Shown: in pieces, positions 48,825-59,130 of the stretch
How positions within the stretch are numbered: position 1 is the stretch's first letter
Layout of the letters: the number at the start of each line of letters is the position of its first letter
Assembly: GCA_030761205.1 (NCBI GenBank)
Contig: JAULJL010000011.1
Location: forward strand, 15,924,501-15,988,500
Reading direction: 5' to 3'
Source: Fremontodendron californicum
Taxonomy: Eukaryota; Streptophyta; Magnoliopsida; Malvales; Malvaceae
DNA: 64,000 bases
Translations under genes and position numbers: made by a program
The notes under the pieces: generated by a model
Databases searched by the model: none
What the model saw: the letters and a program-made list of their open reading frames with translations, nothing else
What the model was told of the DNA's origin: nothing

Positions 48825-49095
48825 AAGGCGTTTAAGCCGTTTCTGGACGTAAAACCAGAGGAAAATGCCAAATACACTTTCGGCGACACTATTACTCTTG
48901 ACTTTTACGGTTGATTTTTCTTCTCTTTTTGATTTTCTTCCTGAAATCACGCAAAAATCTTTTGTTAGGTTAACATTTTCTTCTGACAGGTCAGATACAC
49001 TTTCGGCGACATTATTACTCTTGTCTGATTCACTACTCAGTCCTCTATATATTACACCATGTACTCATTCTCTTTCAGGCACTAGGAAAAAAAAA
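48825..49095 (+). other. Intergenic leader of LOG with a 29-bp repeat
   Basis: The stretch between the two ORFs. A 29-bp sequence containing ACTTTCGGCGACA is present at 48872-48900 and 48995-49023 with one mismatch, 123 bp apart. An upstream in-frame ATG at 48865 would add 77 mostly Leu/Ser/Thr residues to LOG with the repeat read twice (TLSATLLLL). A TCTATATATTA box (49042-49052) and a CTCTTTCAG splice-acceptor-like site (49070-49078) precede the LOG start. Confidence 0.6.
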
Positions 49096-49743
49096 ATGGA
49101 AAGTACTTCGTCCCAGCGCATTAAAAAAATTTGTGTCTTTGGAGGTGCTTATCCAGGGAAAAATAACATATTCGCTGATGAAGCCATAAGAGTTGGAGTA
49201 ATACTTGCCCAACAAAAGATCCAGTTGATTTATGGAGGCGGTAGTACGGGTTTAATGGGAGCAGTCGCTACAGCAGCACACGCCGGAGGAAGTCCAGTTC
49301 TAGGAATCGTGCCAAAACTATTCACAGATTTTTGTGGACCTACCTTGGGTAAGGAAATACAAGTCTGGAGTATCCCTGAACGGATAACAATCATGTACCA
49401 TTCTGCCGATGCATTCATTGCTTTACCAGGAGGTCTGGGTACATTGGAAGAAATAGCTTGCGTGGCTTCTTGGTCATCTTTGGTCACAAATAAGAAACCC
49501 ATTGGTTTGCTTAATATTAATGGTTATTTTAGTAATTTGCTTTCATATTTAGATAATGCTGTGGAAAATGGATTCATGTTTTCAGAGGCAAGGAGAACCA
49601 TAATTTCTGCTACAACCATTGAAGATTTACTCAAAAAGCTCCAAGCTTATGAGTGTTTGTCTGCTACGGTTGTTTCGCAAACGCTCGGAAAAAGAAAAAG
49701 AGATATGGACGAGCAAGGAGTGGATTGCACTTTGTCTTTGTGA
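49096..49743 (+). CDS. LOG-like: LONELY GUY (LOG)-family cytokinin riboside 5'-monophosphate phosphoribohydrolase
   Basis: 215 aa, intact, intronless; plant LOG genes normally have several introns. LOG enzymes release active cytokinin base from its riboside monophosphate in cytosol and nucleus. The Rossmann-fold start is ICVFGGAYPGKN (residues 12-23; ICVFCGSS is usual), then YGGGSTGLMG (46-55), HSADAFIALPGGLGTLEE (102-119) with the family's PGGxGTxxE motif, and KPIGLLNINGYF (134-145). The usual MHxRKxxM segment is SIPERITIMY (92-101): Arg is kept, His and Lys are not, so activity or substrate may differ. The C-terminus adds a basic KRKRD tail (199-203). Length fits plant LOGs (about 210-230). 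The start at 49096 follows AAAAAAA and gives the standard N-terminus; the longer 292-aa ORF from 48865 is less likely. It sits 271 bp after the virus-like gene on the same strand inside the same element. Confidence 0.92.
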   Translation: MESTSSQRIKKICVFGGAYPGKNNIFADEAIRVGVILAQQKIQLIYGGGSTGLMGAVATAAHAGGSPVLGIVPKLFTDFCGPTLGKEIQVWSIPERITIMYHSADAFIALPGGLGTLEEIACVASWSSLVTNKKPIGLLNINGYFSNLLSYLDNAVENGFMFSEARRTIISATTIEDLLKKLQAYECLSATVVSQTLGKRKRDMDEQGVDCTLSL

Positions 49744-51500
49744 CATTATCTAACATTTTTCTTGTTGTGTCTCAGTTATAATAAGTGGTTAGCAACCTCT
49801 GCAGGTAATATCTCCTAAATTCTACATTTAAAATTTGACATTGGGGACAATGTCATATTTTAGTAGGTGATAAGGGACATATTTTGCTAATTTAAAAAAA
49901 ACAAATTGTTGTGTTTTAAGACATTTAGAAGTATTTATTCTGAACAAGGTCTGAGTAAGGGAGACTTGAGACATACCTTGTCAGTTTGATTTAATCTTCT
50001 TCAAAAAAAAAAGCATGTTTAGACTTAGTGTGTTTTAGTTACTTTAAATACTATGATGAGATATGAATTGCATAAGTCTAAAACAGATTTATTAGTGAGA
50101 ATATTTTCATGAGAATTGAGCTTGATATCAACCTTTTTATGAGCCAATGTTAATATGATATGTTGGTTGAGAAAGAAGCATGTTTAGACTTAATCTGACT
50201 TGTGTAATCATCCTTGTGAGTTTTTGAGCCTATAATGATTGATGCATTATATAAATCAATCTAATTTCTTTCTTGAGTGCTCTTATGATTACATGATTCT
50301 CTAGAACTTGCTTTAGACCTTGTTGAGACTATATTGATGCATGTGACAACATGAATATGATAGAGGCATTAGGATTTTTAGCCAGGGCCAAACAGCCATC
50401 CCTTATTGATGTTCCAAGAGAACACACCCTTAGTGAACCAATTTGAGCCTACATTGAATAAGCTATCTCTTTGGTAACCATAACTTGTCCCTGACCTAAA
50501 TATACTTATATCCTTACCTTTGTTCCAAAGATGAATTAGCATGTTTTGAGACAAGTTGCAAAGACAAGGAAGATCTATTGAAAATTTGGGTTAGAAACAA
50601 GAAATAAGTGTGGGGAGGGGGAAAGAAAAGAAAAGTCAAGAGAAAAAAAAAAGAAATGGAATACTGGCAAATACATTCCTATGTAAAAAAAAAAAATATG
50701 AATCATCTCTTGAATTTGGGGAAAAAGAAAAAAATGTTACAAAGTTGTTTAGAATGAAGAAAAGGCCCAACATGAATATCCGGCCTAGGTGACTATGTAC
50801 TTGTAAAGAGTTTTGAGAAGTTTCTTTGTATGATCTTATTATGTCTCTAAACTTTATGAACTCTTTGGAACCTTTGTGATATCTTTATCCTTTTGTTCTT
50901 CAACCACATTACAAACCCCTTGGCCCCATTACAACCTTGATTAAAGACCTCTTGATTCATGAAGTTGTATGATCTAAATAGTGGAGAATAGGTGGACAAG
51001 CAAGAATATGGTAGAACTGTTTTCATGAGATTGATTGAGTGTAAACACTTTACCACTACTTTAAAGAATGAAAATCATGAGAGTATCCCATGTGAGTAGT
51101 TGAGATTAAGTTTGAATATGCACTATTTTGATTGAAATATGTTATGTTAATATTGGCTTAACTCAAACAATTTACATTCAAGCATGATTTTTTGTGAAAT
51201 TCTTTAAGCTATTGATTAGTTTATAAGACTTGTTCAAAGATTGTCTCTAATGTGTATTGAAAGGATTAGGAGTAAATATTTTTAGTATATGTAGTTTATT
51301 TATATTTTAGTTTTTCAATGTTTGTGGGTATCGTTCTAGTAAACCCTCACGAGACTAAACTCGTCCACTAGGGACACCTAGGGGTTTAAAGGCTTGTGTC
51401 ACATGCTAAGTGCCACCGTGATTTCCTACGAAAGTGGATTAGATTAGATTTTCTTATTTTATTTTTATTTGTTTTTGCTCGAGGACTAGCAACAATCTAA
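49744..51500 (+). other. Non-coding 3' region of the LOG-carrying element
   Basis: No gene. Near its start, GACATTGGGGACAATGTC (49837-49854) is a perfect 7-bp stem with a 4-base loop and matches the GAGGACAATGT module at the same place in the element at 4059-5547. Near the end, CACGAGACTAAACTCGTCCA and ACACCTAGGGG (51345-51390) precede GCTCGAGGACTAGCAA (51478-51493), again shared with that element. Short ORFs here are low complexity. Confidence 0.65.
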
Positions 51501-51511
51501 GTGTGGGGGTG
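51501..51511 (+). other. Polypurine tract of the LOG-carrying element
   Basis: GTGTGGGGGTG directly before the 3' LTR start TGATAACTCG. Confidence 0.85.
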
Positions 51512-53019
51512 TGATAACTCGTATAATTATATAGTTTTTAGTTATGTTTTATTATTGTTTTGTGTCAAATACGAGTTATTATTGCTTAGTCTAATTGTGT
51601 TTATGATCTTTTATATTTTTTATGTAATTTAGTGTTTTTTTACGAGTTTCTTTGAGTGATTTCAGATTACTAGGTTAAATCAACAATTAAGGGCAAATTC
51701 AATTCAGTTCCAGTTCCTACACCTTTTGCCATATCAGCTATATCTGGAGTTTCACTGAAGCAATAAGGCTGAAATTTTAACCGTGCAAATTTAAGAGGCA
51801 TATCTAACTTTTTCATGTTTTACACTTCTTGAAACGGAGTCGTTTTCCCTAGCGAAATCGACCATCAAGTTGGCTGATGTGCAATGACGTCTGTGCTGAC
51901 CTGTTTTGGTATTGTGCCCATATCTTCTGATCCACATCAACAAATGAGCTGATTCCAACGGCTATGGATCACTAACTGATAGGGGAACATTTTTCTGGAA
52001 GACCATGTGATCAGATCAAGCTTGCAATATTGACAAAATCGACCATCAAGTTGGCTGATCAAAATTGTCATACAATATGACGAAAATTGTTAGAAAAATG
52101 CACCCACCTATTATACCTATCTATCATTAATTTTCTATCAAAGTTGCTTATGTTCTTCTACAAGAATTGTTCATGATGTTGTCTTGATTTATTTAGGTGT
52201 ACAACTAGATAGATCTTGATAATTATCTATTGCTAGTCTAAGAGTCTTGATCCGTGTAATTGTCTTGATTTCCTATTCATAAGTGGCAATTTGTGATTAA
52301 TGATTATGGTCAAGTTTTCAATAATTGCAAAGTGGAACATAACCTAAGTTGAACAATCCGAACTTATGTGTTTGTTGCTTAGATCAACCTATCTTTCTCA
52401 TCATAAAGCTGCCATTAAATTGAATTTAGAGAGCTTATTCTAGGTTGTTTAATGGTTAGAGATTAAATAGAGAGCATGTTCTATTTAACGACAAACTAAG
52501 GAAAGATTGGGATGACAGAGCTTGTTGTTATCTACGGTTGTTAACTTTGATAGTTGGTTGATATTGATAGATCTGAAATTGATTCTTAATGATGTCTAGT
52601 GGTGGAGAATGAAACCTTAACCATATTTTTCATATTTGATTCTTCTTACTTACTTGTTTTCTTACTTTTCTAGTTTGCTTATTTTTAAAAGTATATTTAT
52701 TTTTATTGGCTGGTTATACCGCCTAATTTGTATATTAACTTTGTTTTATTTTTATTGGCTGGTTATACCGCCTAATTTAGTATATATATTTTTATTGGCT
52801 GGTTATACCGCCTTGCATCTTATTCTTATTATTTACTTTAGTTTAAATCTGGCTTCAAAAACCCCTTTTCTTTTATTGTTTTCTTTGAACGTAAGTTATA
52901 AACTAATAACTCATATATTAAAACCCAATCCCTGAGGACTCGACCCTTGCTAATCATTATACTTACAATTGATCTTTTTAGTGCAAGGTTAAATAAGATA
53001 CACTCTTTTGGGTGCATCA
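51512..53019 (+). repeat. 3' LTR of the LOG-carrying element, core promoter deleted
   Basis: 1508 bp, same ends as the 5' LTR. It lacks the 324 bp corresponding to 45486-45809, joined at short CTA-type microhomology; the lost part includes TATA box, transcription start and poly-A signal. Elsewhere the two LTRs align with few differences. Confidence 0.95.
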
Positions 53020-55672
53020 AAAACCGAGGTTTCGAGGGTTAAAGGAAAATTTTGGAAAATCTGGGAAAAATAAAATTCGAGCATCGAAAAATTATAAAAA
53101 CTTTCATATCTGAGTTTTACATTTTATGGAAGGGATTGGAGAAGAAAAATCCGGAATCAGAACTCAAATGGAAAAAGACAACGTTCGGGTGCACTAATCC
53201 GAAATTCAAGGAGAAAATTTAGGGAAAAATAGAAAACGAGCTTGGAAAATTATGAAAACTTCTAGATGTGAGTTTTATACTTTATGGAAAGGATTGGATA
53301 AGAAAAATCCATAATCAGAGCTCAAATGGAAAAAGACAAAGTTTGGGAGGTACTAAACTGAAACTTTAAAGAAAAATCCGGGAAAAAAAGAATCCGAGCT
53401 TGAAAAAATATGAAAACCTCCATAACTTAGTTTATATTAGATGGGAGGGATAAAAAAAGGAAAATCCATAATTGGGGTCCGTTTGCAAATAAATTAAGTT
53501 TGGGGGCCAAAATGCAATTTTATCGAAAAAAACGAAAGGGGCCATTTTGCAAATAAAAAAAAAAGGAATGGCTTGGAAATTTCCAGACAATTTCGGCCAA
53601 CCTACTGATTAAAAGAGGGGGTCTGATCATCTTGAATCAAAAGGCCAAGATTAAAGAGCAAGATGACATTTTAAAGAAAGGACAAGATTCTCCACTATTT
53701 GCCTACATGGCATTTTAGGCCAATGGGAGGTCTCCAAATTGCAAAGCTATGTGAAGGCCATGTGAAGAGCATGTGAAGGCCATGTGAAGAGCATGTGAAG
53801 GCAATGAGATTATGCCAAATAGGATTAAAAATTCCACCTTGGAAGATATTTTAATAGTAAGCCATATGACCTTGACAAATGGCCTAGATATTTTGTAGAG
53901 ATAGTAGACAAGAATAATCTAGGTGGCATTATTGGCCAATGGAAGGCTAGGAAACCCTTAATTTAAGGAAAGCATCATGCAAAGAGGGGATATTTTTTAG
54001 CCATGTGGAAAAGATGTTGGAGGAGCATGTAAGGCATGACAAAGAGCTAAAAAAATAATTAAATGCTCTCTACCTATATCAAGGGGGCCGACCATACCAA
54101 GAAAAAAGGGAGGATTCATTTCTTTTCAAGGCATTTTCACTAGACTCTTGAGAAGAAAAAGGAAGAAAAAGAAAAGAGAGGAGAGGAGAGGAGAGAAGGA
54201 GAATTTGGAGAGCTTGATTTGGAAAGCAATTGTTAGGTAGTTATTCCCTCTCTTTTCTTCAATTATTTTCTTTAATATCATGTTCTTTTTCTTCTCTTTT
54301 TCCACGTGATTTGTTAATTCTTTTGTTGAATAAAAGGTTTCAAAAATAAATTTTAAAAGGTTTTCTTTCCTTTATTCTTTATTCTCTACAAAATAACCAA
54401 GTGGAAAAAAATTTTTACACGTTTTTTGCTTTAGCCGAAACCAAAGGGGGCCTTATTGTGCTTATTTTTGCTTGATTTTCTTGCTTGCTTTATTGATTGT
54501 GGGCTTCACCATAGTGGTAGGATAGGTTTTCACCTTTGGTTTTTCTTTTAAAAAATCAAATAAAAGGTTTGAGAAGCTTGAGGATCTTGATTTTAATCAA
54601 GTGATTTTGGTTAGATTGGACTATGTCCAAAGAACCAACCATTGAGCCAACCTTGTTTTCTTTTTCTTGCTTGTTCATATTTTTAACTCATGATTGATTC
54701 ATTGTCATATGTTTTTTTGCTGTAAAATCATGCATTTCATGCCATTTTCAACTAGGTTTTTGGCTAAGATCAATCAATGATCTCTAGCCAAAAATCTCTT
54801 GTCTATACTAGTTGAAAAAATGATAGTTTAAGTTGGATATTCTGATTTTGGGATTTTTTTTTTCACTAATCATTTTTTGTCAAAATAAAAGGGTTTTTTT
54901 TACCACATGTATTAGACCTTTAGAGGATGCCCTGATATTTTTTCCAAGATTTTTAGATTTTTTATCAAGGTTGGAAAAATGGCTTTTGATAAAATAGTTT
55001 TTAGTTTATTATTTTGATTTTAAGGCAATTTCGATCAAGGCATCCTTCGTCCAAAAATTAAAATAATTTTACCCCATAAATACCATCATGCTTCAAGTCT
55101 AAACTGATTTTTCCAGGATTTTTGGAAATTTTTATCAAGGTTGAGAAAATGATTTTCGATAAAATAGTTTTTAGTTCATTGTTCTGACTTTAGTGAAAAT
55201 TTGGTCAAGGTATCCTTAGTCCAAAAATTAAGCCGATTTTTTCCAATCAAAACCATCATGTTTTAGGTCTATAATGATTTTTTTAGAATTGTTTGAATTT
55301 TATTCAAAGGGTAAAAAAATCGTTTTTCAAAACTTGTTATGGGAGTCAGAATTGAGTTTTTCCTAAATTAATATTTTTTTTATTTTCATTTGTAAAACGG
55401 AGGGGCTGATTTGAGTTATTAGCTACTGTTTTAGGTTGATTTCCAGGTTATCTCAAGAATAAATTTTTATTTTTACAAAAATCGGATCATGGGTAGTCAT
55501 CCCGGATTTTAAAAAAAAATAGAGCTTTTAAGGGTAGGCTATGGCCTTTTTCATCCCAAAAATTCCAATGTTTTTAAAATCCAAGCCCAAAGTCATTCGG
55601 TTTTTGAAAATCCAATTTAAGTTTCTTTTAAAGGTAGTCGGGTACCATTTTAGGTATACGGAGGATATCCTT

Positions 55673-58002
55673 TGTAACACCCTGTACGGATAATATACCT
55701 AAAATCCGGCAGAGTTTCCTTTCTATCTCAACTATAACCCTCCTGCAAATAACACTCAATTCATATCCTCAACCAACAATATTTCTCAATACTATTACCA
55801 CATATATCCATGCATATTCAAAAATTATCCATGATCAATTTATGATCAAGTCAAAACATATTGATCTATTGTTTTATATCTTCAAATATATATAATATAT
55901 CCAAAAGTAAACTTATCTCAGCAAGGTTTAGTACATAAAAAAATCAAAAGATCAAGACTTCAAGAAATTTTTAGTATGATGCCCACCACATCAAAATACT
56001 ATTTGAAGCAGAGAATAGAGGAAGGTTGCAATCCCGACACCTAACTGTCACCTGAAAATGAGAATATGAAAAGGTGAGATATATGAATATCTCAGTGAGT
56101 AGACAACTTTTAAAACATTTGAAAACTATGATTATAATCCTTTAAAACATAATAGACATTTTCAAAATAAATAATAGTAAAACTATAATGAATAATTCGC
56201 AGATGTAGCAAAGTTTTCAAATGTATATCAGTATTATAATACCAAATCAATATATCAAATCTGTAAAGTAAATCAAGTTTCGTATAATTGGGCTCCAACT
56301 TTCTATCATGCACAAGAGTACATCCATGAAATAACCAGGCAATATCCATGTAGGCATACTAGTAGCCGGCCCCAAAGGCCAATACCACCATAGGACGCCC
56401 CAAAGGCATATGTGTCACTATGATGTGCCCCCAAAAGGCAAATATAACGGGATATGGACTCTGGAGGTGGCTCCCACCACAAAGGCGTAGCGCACAGCTC
56501 TCATATTCCAATCAAGGGTATAATCTCATACATTAAGTCAGGTGGAGCCAAAACCATGTACGTCAAATTCTATGTATAATCATATTTCATAAATCAACCA
56601 ACTGGCTCGATATAATATTTCTTGAAATAAATGTACTTTAATAACAAATCAATTCATATGATTATATATCGTATATACCTTTAATACGTAAAAATAAATA
56701 TAATGCTAAAAAATATATATAATTATAATTAAAGAAATTTCAAATAACTATAGTTGTCATCTACTCACAATCCTTGAGATGATCTCACTGTACACCTCGA
56801 CTTGAAACTTCGGGATCCACAGGTGATGTCGGATCTACGTGGCCTAGAGATTAACAATAATTAGTATTTATACATGCTCAAAGCATTACACAATTATGAA
56901 TGCAATTTAAGTCCCATTAATCTACCCCATAGTCAATACTAATTTCTCATACTCAAAACAACATATCCTTAATTTTTAATATCATTTCCATAATCATTTT
57001 CTCCATAATTCAACTCCATATTCATGTCCTTATCAAATTCCTTTCTAGTATTCCATGCCTTAGAGATTTTCATAATCCATAACCATCCTTTAGTACTATA
57101 TTTCTCTTAAGCAATAAGTTCCTTAATATCAAGTTAGATTAGAAAATCATAACTTGAGTTTGGTAAGGAATTTTGAAGTGATTCCAATTGTTTTATTTTA
57201 ACCAATATGTCTAATTTATGAAGAAAATAACTAACTTATACAATTAGAACAAAATTTTGATCAAATTTGATAAATCCCGAAACTATGCTGAAACAGGGGT
57301 CAACACAGAACAACCAACTTCACCGAATTTTATCTTTTTAACCGCTTATCGGTTTTGGGTGATTAAAAAACCAAAATTCTTGCATTGAAGTCTAGTTTCT
57401 AGGAAAAATATCAAAACAATACAAACCCTGATGAGCCTAACCCAGAAAATCCGAACTGCAAGCATGCTCAACTTCCACTGTTTTGGTTTTTCTTCCCATT
57501 TTCTTGTTCATGCTTTCAAATCCTTTTAATTTTTACCAAGTTGAGTAAAATTCATACTTTATAGATGGATTTCAGACCTTAACATGTTTATGGAGCTATG
57601 ACCTTAGCATGCTCAAGTAGAATATCTAAAGAAAATGAAGAATTTATCAAGAAACTAACCTTGGATGTAATTATTGTTGAGATTTTGGTGGAGTTGTTTG
57701 AAGAGAATTTTGAGAGAGAGGGAGGATAGGAGCCGGTTGCTACTTGGATAATAGGATGAAAAACTCTAGAGTTTTCAAGACATTTAATGAACTTAAAGAT
57801 ATTTTTAATTTTTGGTATAATTGCACATTGGTCCCTCAACTTTTTATAAATAACAATTAAGCCCCTAAACTTTTTAATATGTTCAATTTGATCCTTTCTT
57901 CTTTTATTTCCTTCACTTATAACTTCTTACAAATTTCCAAGTTTGTCCTTAAAATTTTTGGAATTTAACTTTACATGATTATACGTAACCTCGGTTGTTA
58001 CA
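55673..58002 (+). mobile_element. Solo LTR, chromovirus (Tekay/Del)-like, 2330 bp, TSD TCCTT
   Basis: Starts TGTAACACCCTG and ends GGTTGTTACA, with TCCTT on both sides (55668-55672 and 58003-58007). The TGTAACACCC start, the CTCAGTGAGTAGAC block near 56091 and the GGCCCCAAAGGCCAATACC / CGCCCCAAAGGC repeats near 56367-56440 are typical of plant chromovirus LTRs. No internal domain. It is inserted in the Tat 3' LTR; the plus orientation is assumed from the TGTAACACCC start. Confidence 0.88.
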
Positions 58003-58359
58003 TCCTTACTTCAAGAGAGAAATACACCTTCATGTATTGCATGTTTTAAAATGTTTTTTCATTTTAATTTGACATAAAACGTATGTTTCGGTTTCCTAAA
58101 TATTTGGCGAGAATTAGTTCCTAACCTTTGACGGGTTGTCGGAGAGGTTAGGAAATTGTTTAACGCACGTGTTTATGGAATCGAAAGATATTGGATTTTT
58201 TTTATTCGAAATCATATAAATGTTAGGAAAGAATTATTTTCCAAGCTTTGTCGGGTTTTTCGAGAAGTGCGGTATTATTTTTCGACATATGCTATTTGTA
58301 TGATTCCTCACATGAAGATTCTATGTCCATGAATATTCCATGTTGATGTCATTTTATAT

Positions 58360-59130
58360 GCATGTTGCCATAATAAGATTTTTCCATGCCATTCATTCAT
58401 GTATTATGTCATGTCATTCATATGCCGTGTCATTCATTCACATGCCATATCCTTCAAATTATACCTTGCCATGCACGTATATGCCATATTTTTTAGACTA
58501 TGCCATAACATTCATTCACATACCATATCATTCAAATTTTGCCGTGTTATATACCATGTCATTCATTCATATGCCATGTTATTTAGATTTTTGCCATGTC
58601 AAGCATGCTATGTCATTAATCATATGCCATGTCATTCATTCATGTGCCATGTCATTCATATGCCATGTCATTCATTCACATGCCATGTTATCTAGATTAT
58701 GCCATGTCGTTCATTCATGTGCCATGTTATTCACATGCCATGTTATTCATATGCCATGTCATCTAGATTTTGCCATGTCATTCATTCATATGCCATATCA
58801 TCTAGATGATGCCATGTCATTCATTCATATGCCATGTCATCTAGATTTTGCCATGTCATTCATTCACATGCCATGTCATTCAAATTTTGCCATGTCATAC
58901 GCCATGTCATTCATTCATACGTCATTTAGAGTTTGCCATGTCAAGCATGCCATATCATTTATTTTTTTCGGATATATCATTTAGGTTTTGTCATATCATT
59001 CATATGCCATGTCTTTGATTCATATGCCATGACATTTATTCTTTTGGCTATGTCATTTAAATTTTGCCATGGCAAGCATGTCATGCCATTAATTCTTTTG
59101 CCATGCCATGTTAATTGTGCATGTTTCATA
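58360..59130 (+). repeat. CATGCCATGTCATTCATT minisatellite, largest copy
   Basis: About 770 bp of ATGCCATGTCATTCATTCAT-type units with TCTAGATTTTG spacers, many units 36-50 bp long. The 214-aa ORF across it (repeats of HMPCH and AMSF) is a translation artefact. Confidence 0.92.

Larger units (their letters stand above)
44880..53019 (+). mobile_element. Non-autonomous Athila-like LTR retrotransposon carrying a virus-like CRP gene and a LOG gene
   Basis: A complete element of 8140 bp: 5' LTR 44880-46710, tRNA-Asp primer site 46717-46734, gag remnant 46844-47782, virus-like cysteine-rich protein 48288-48824, LOG enzyme 49096-49743, non-coding 3' region, polypurine tract, 3' LTR 51512-53019. AAAAC flanks both sides (44875-44879 and 53020-53024). 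The homologous LTR at about 31973 shows the same place without the insertion. No protease, RT, RNase H or integrase exists, so mobilisation must have used an autonomous relative. LTR divergence of roughly 2% by eye suggests a young insertion. Confidence 0.93.

Noticed and set aside
48356..48889. 177-aa minus-strand ORF opposite the virus-like gene
   Set aside because: Shadow frame; the plus strand carries the recognisable motif, and this one has no known domain.
48865..49095. 77-residue N-terminal extension of LOG as a transit peptide
   Set aside because: Composed of the repeated leader translated twice, with no plausible cleavage region; the standard LOG N-terminus begins at 49096.
58340..58984. 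214-aa ORF with repeated Met-Pro-Cys-His
   Set aside because: Pure translation of the CATGCCATGTCAT minisatellite; no conserved start or homologue, and overlapping frames are equally open.
58360..59130. CRISPR-like array
   Set aside because: Units vary in length, spacers are not unique, and the context is a plant LTR; it is a minisatellite.
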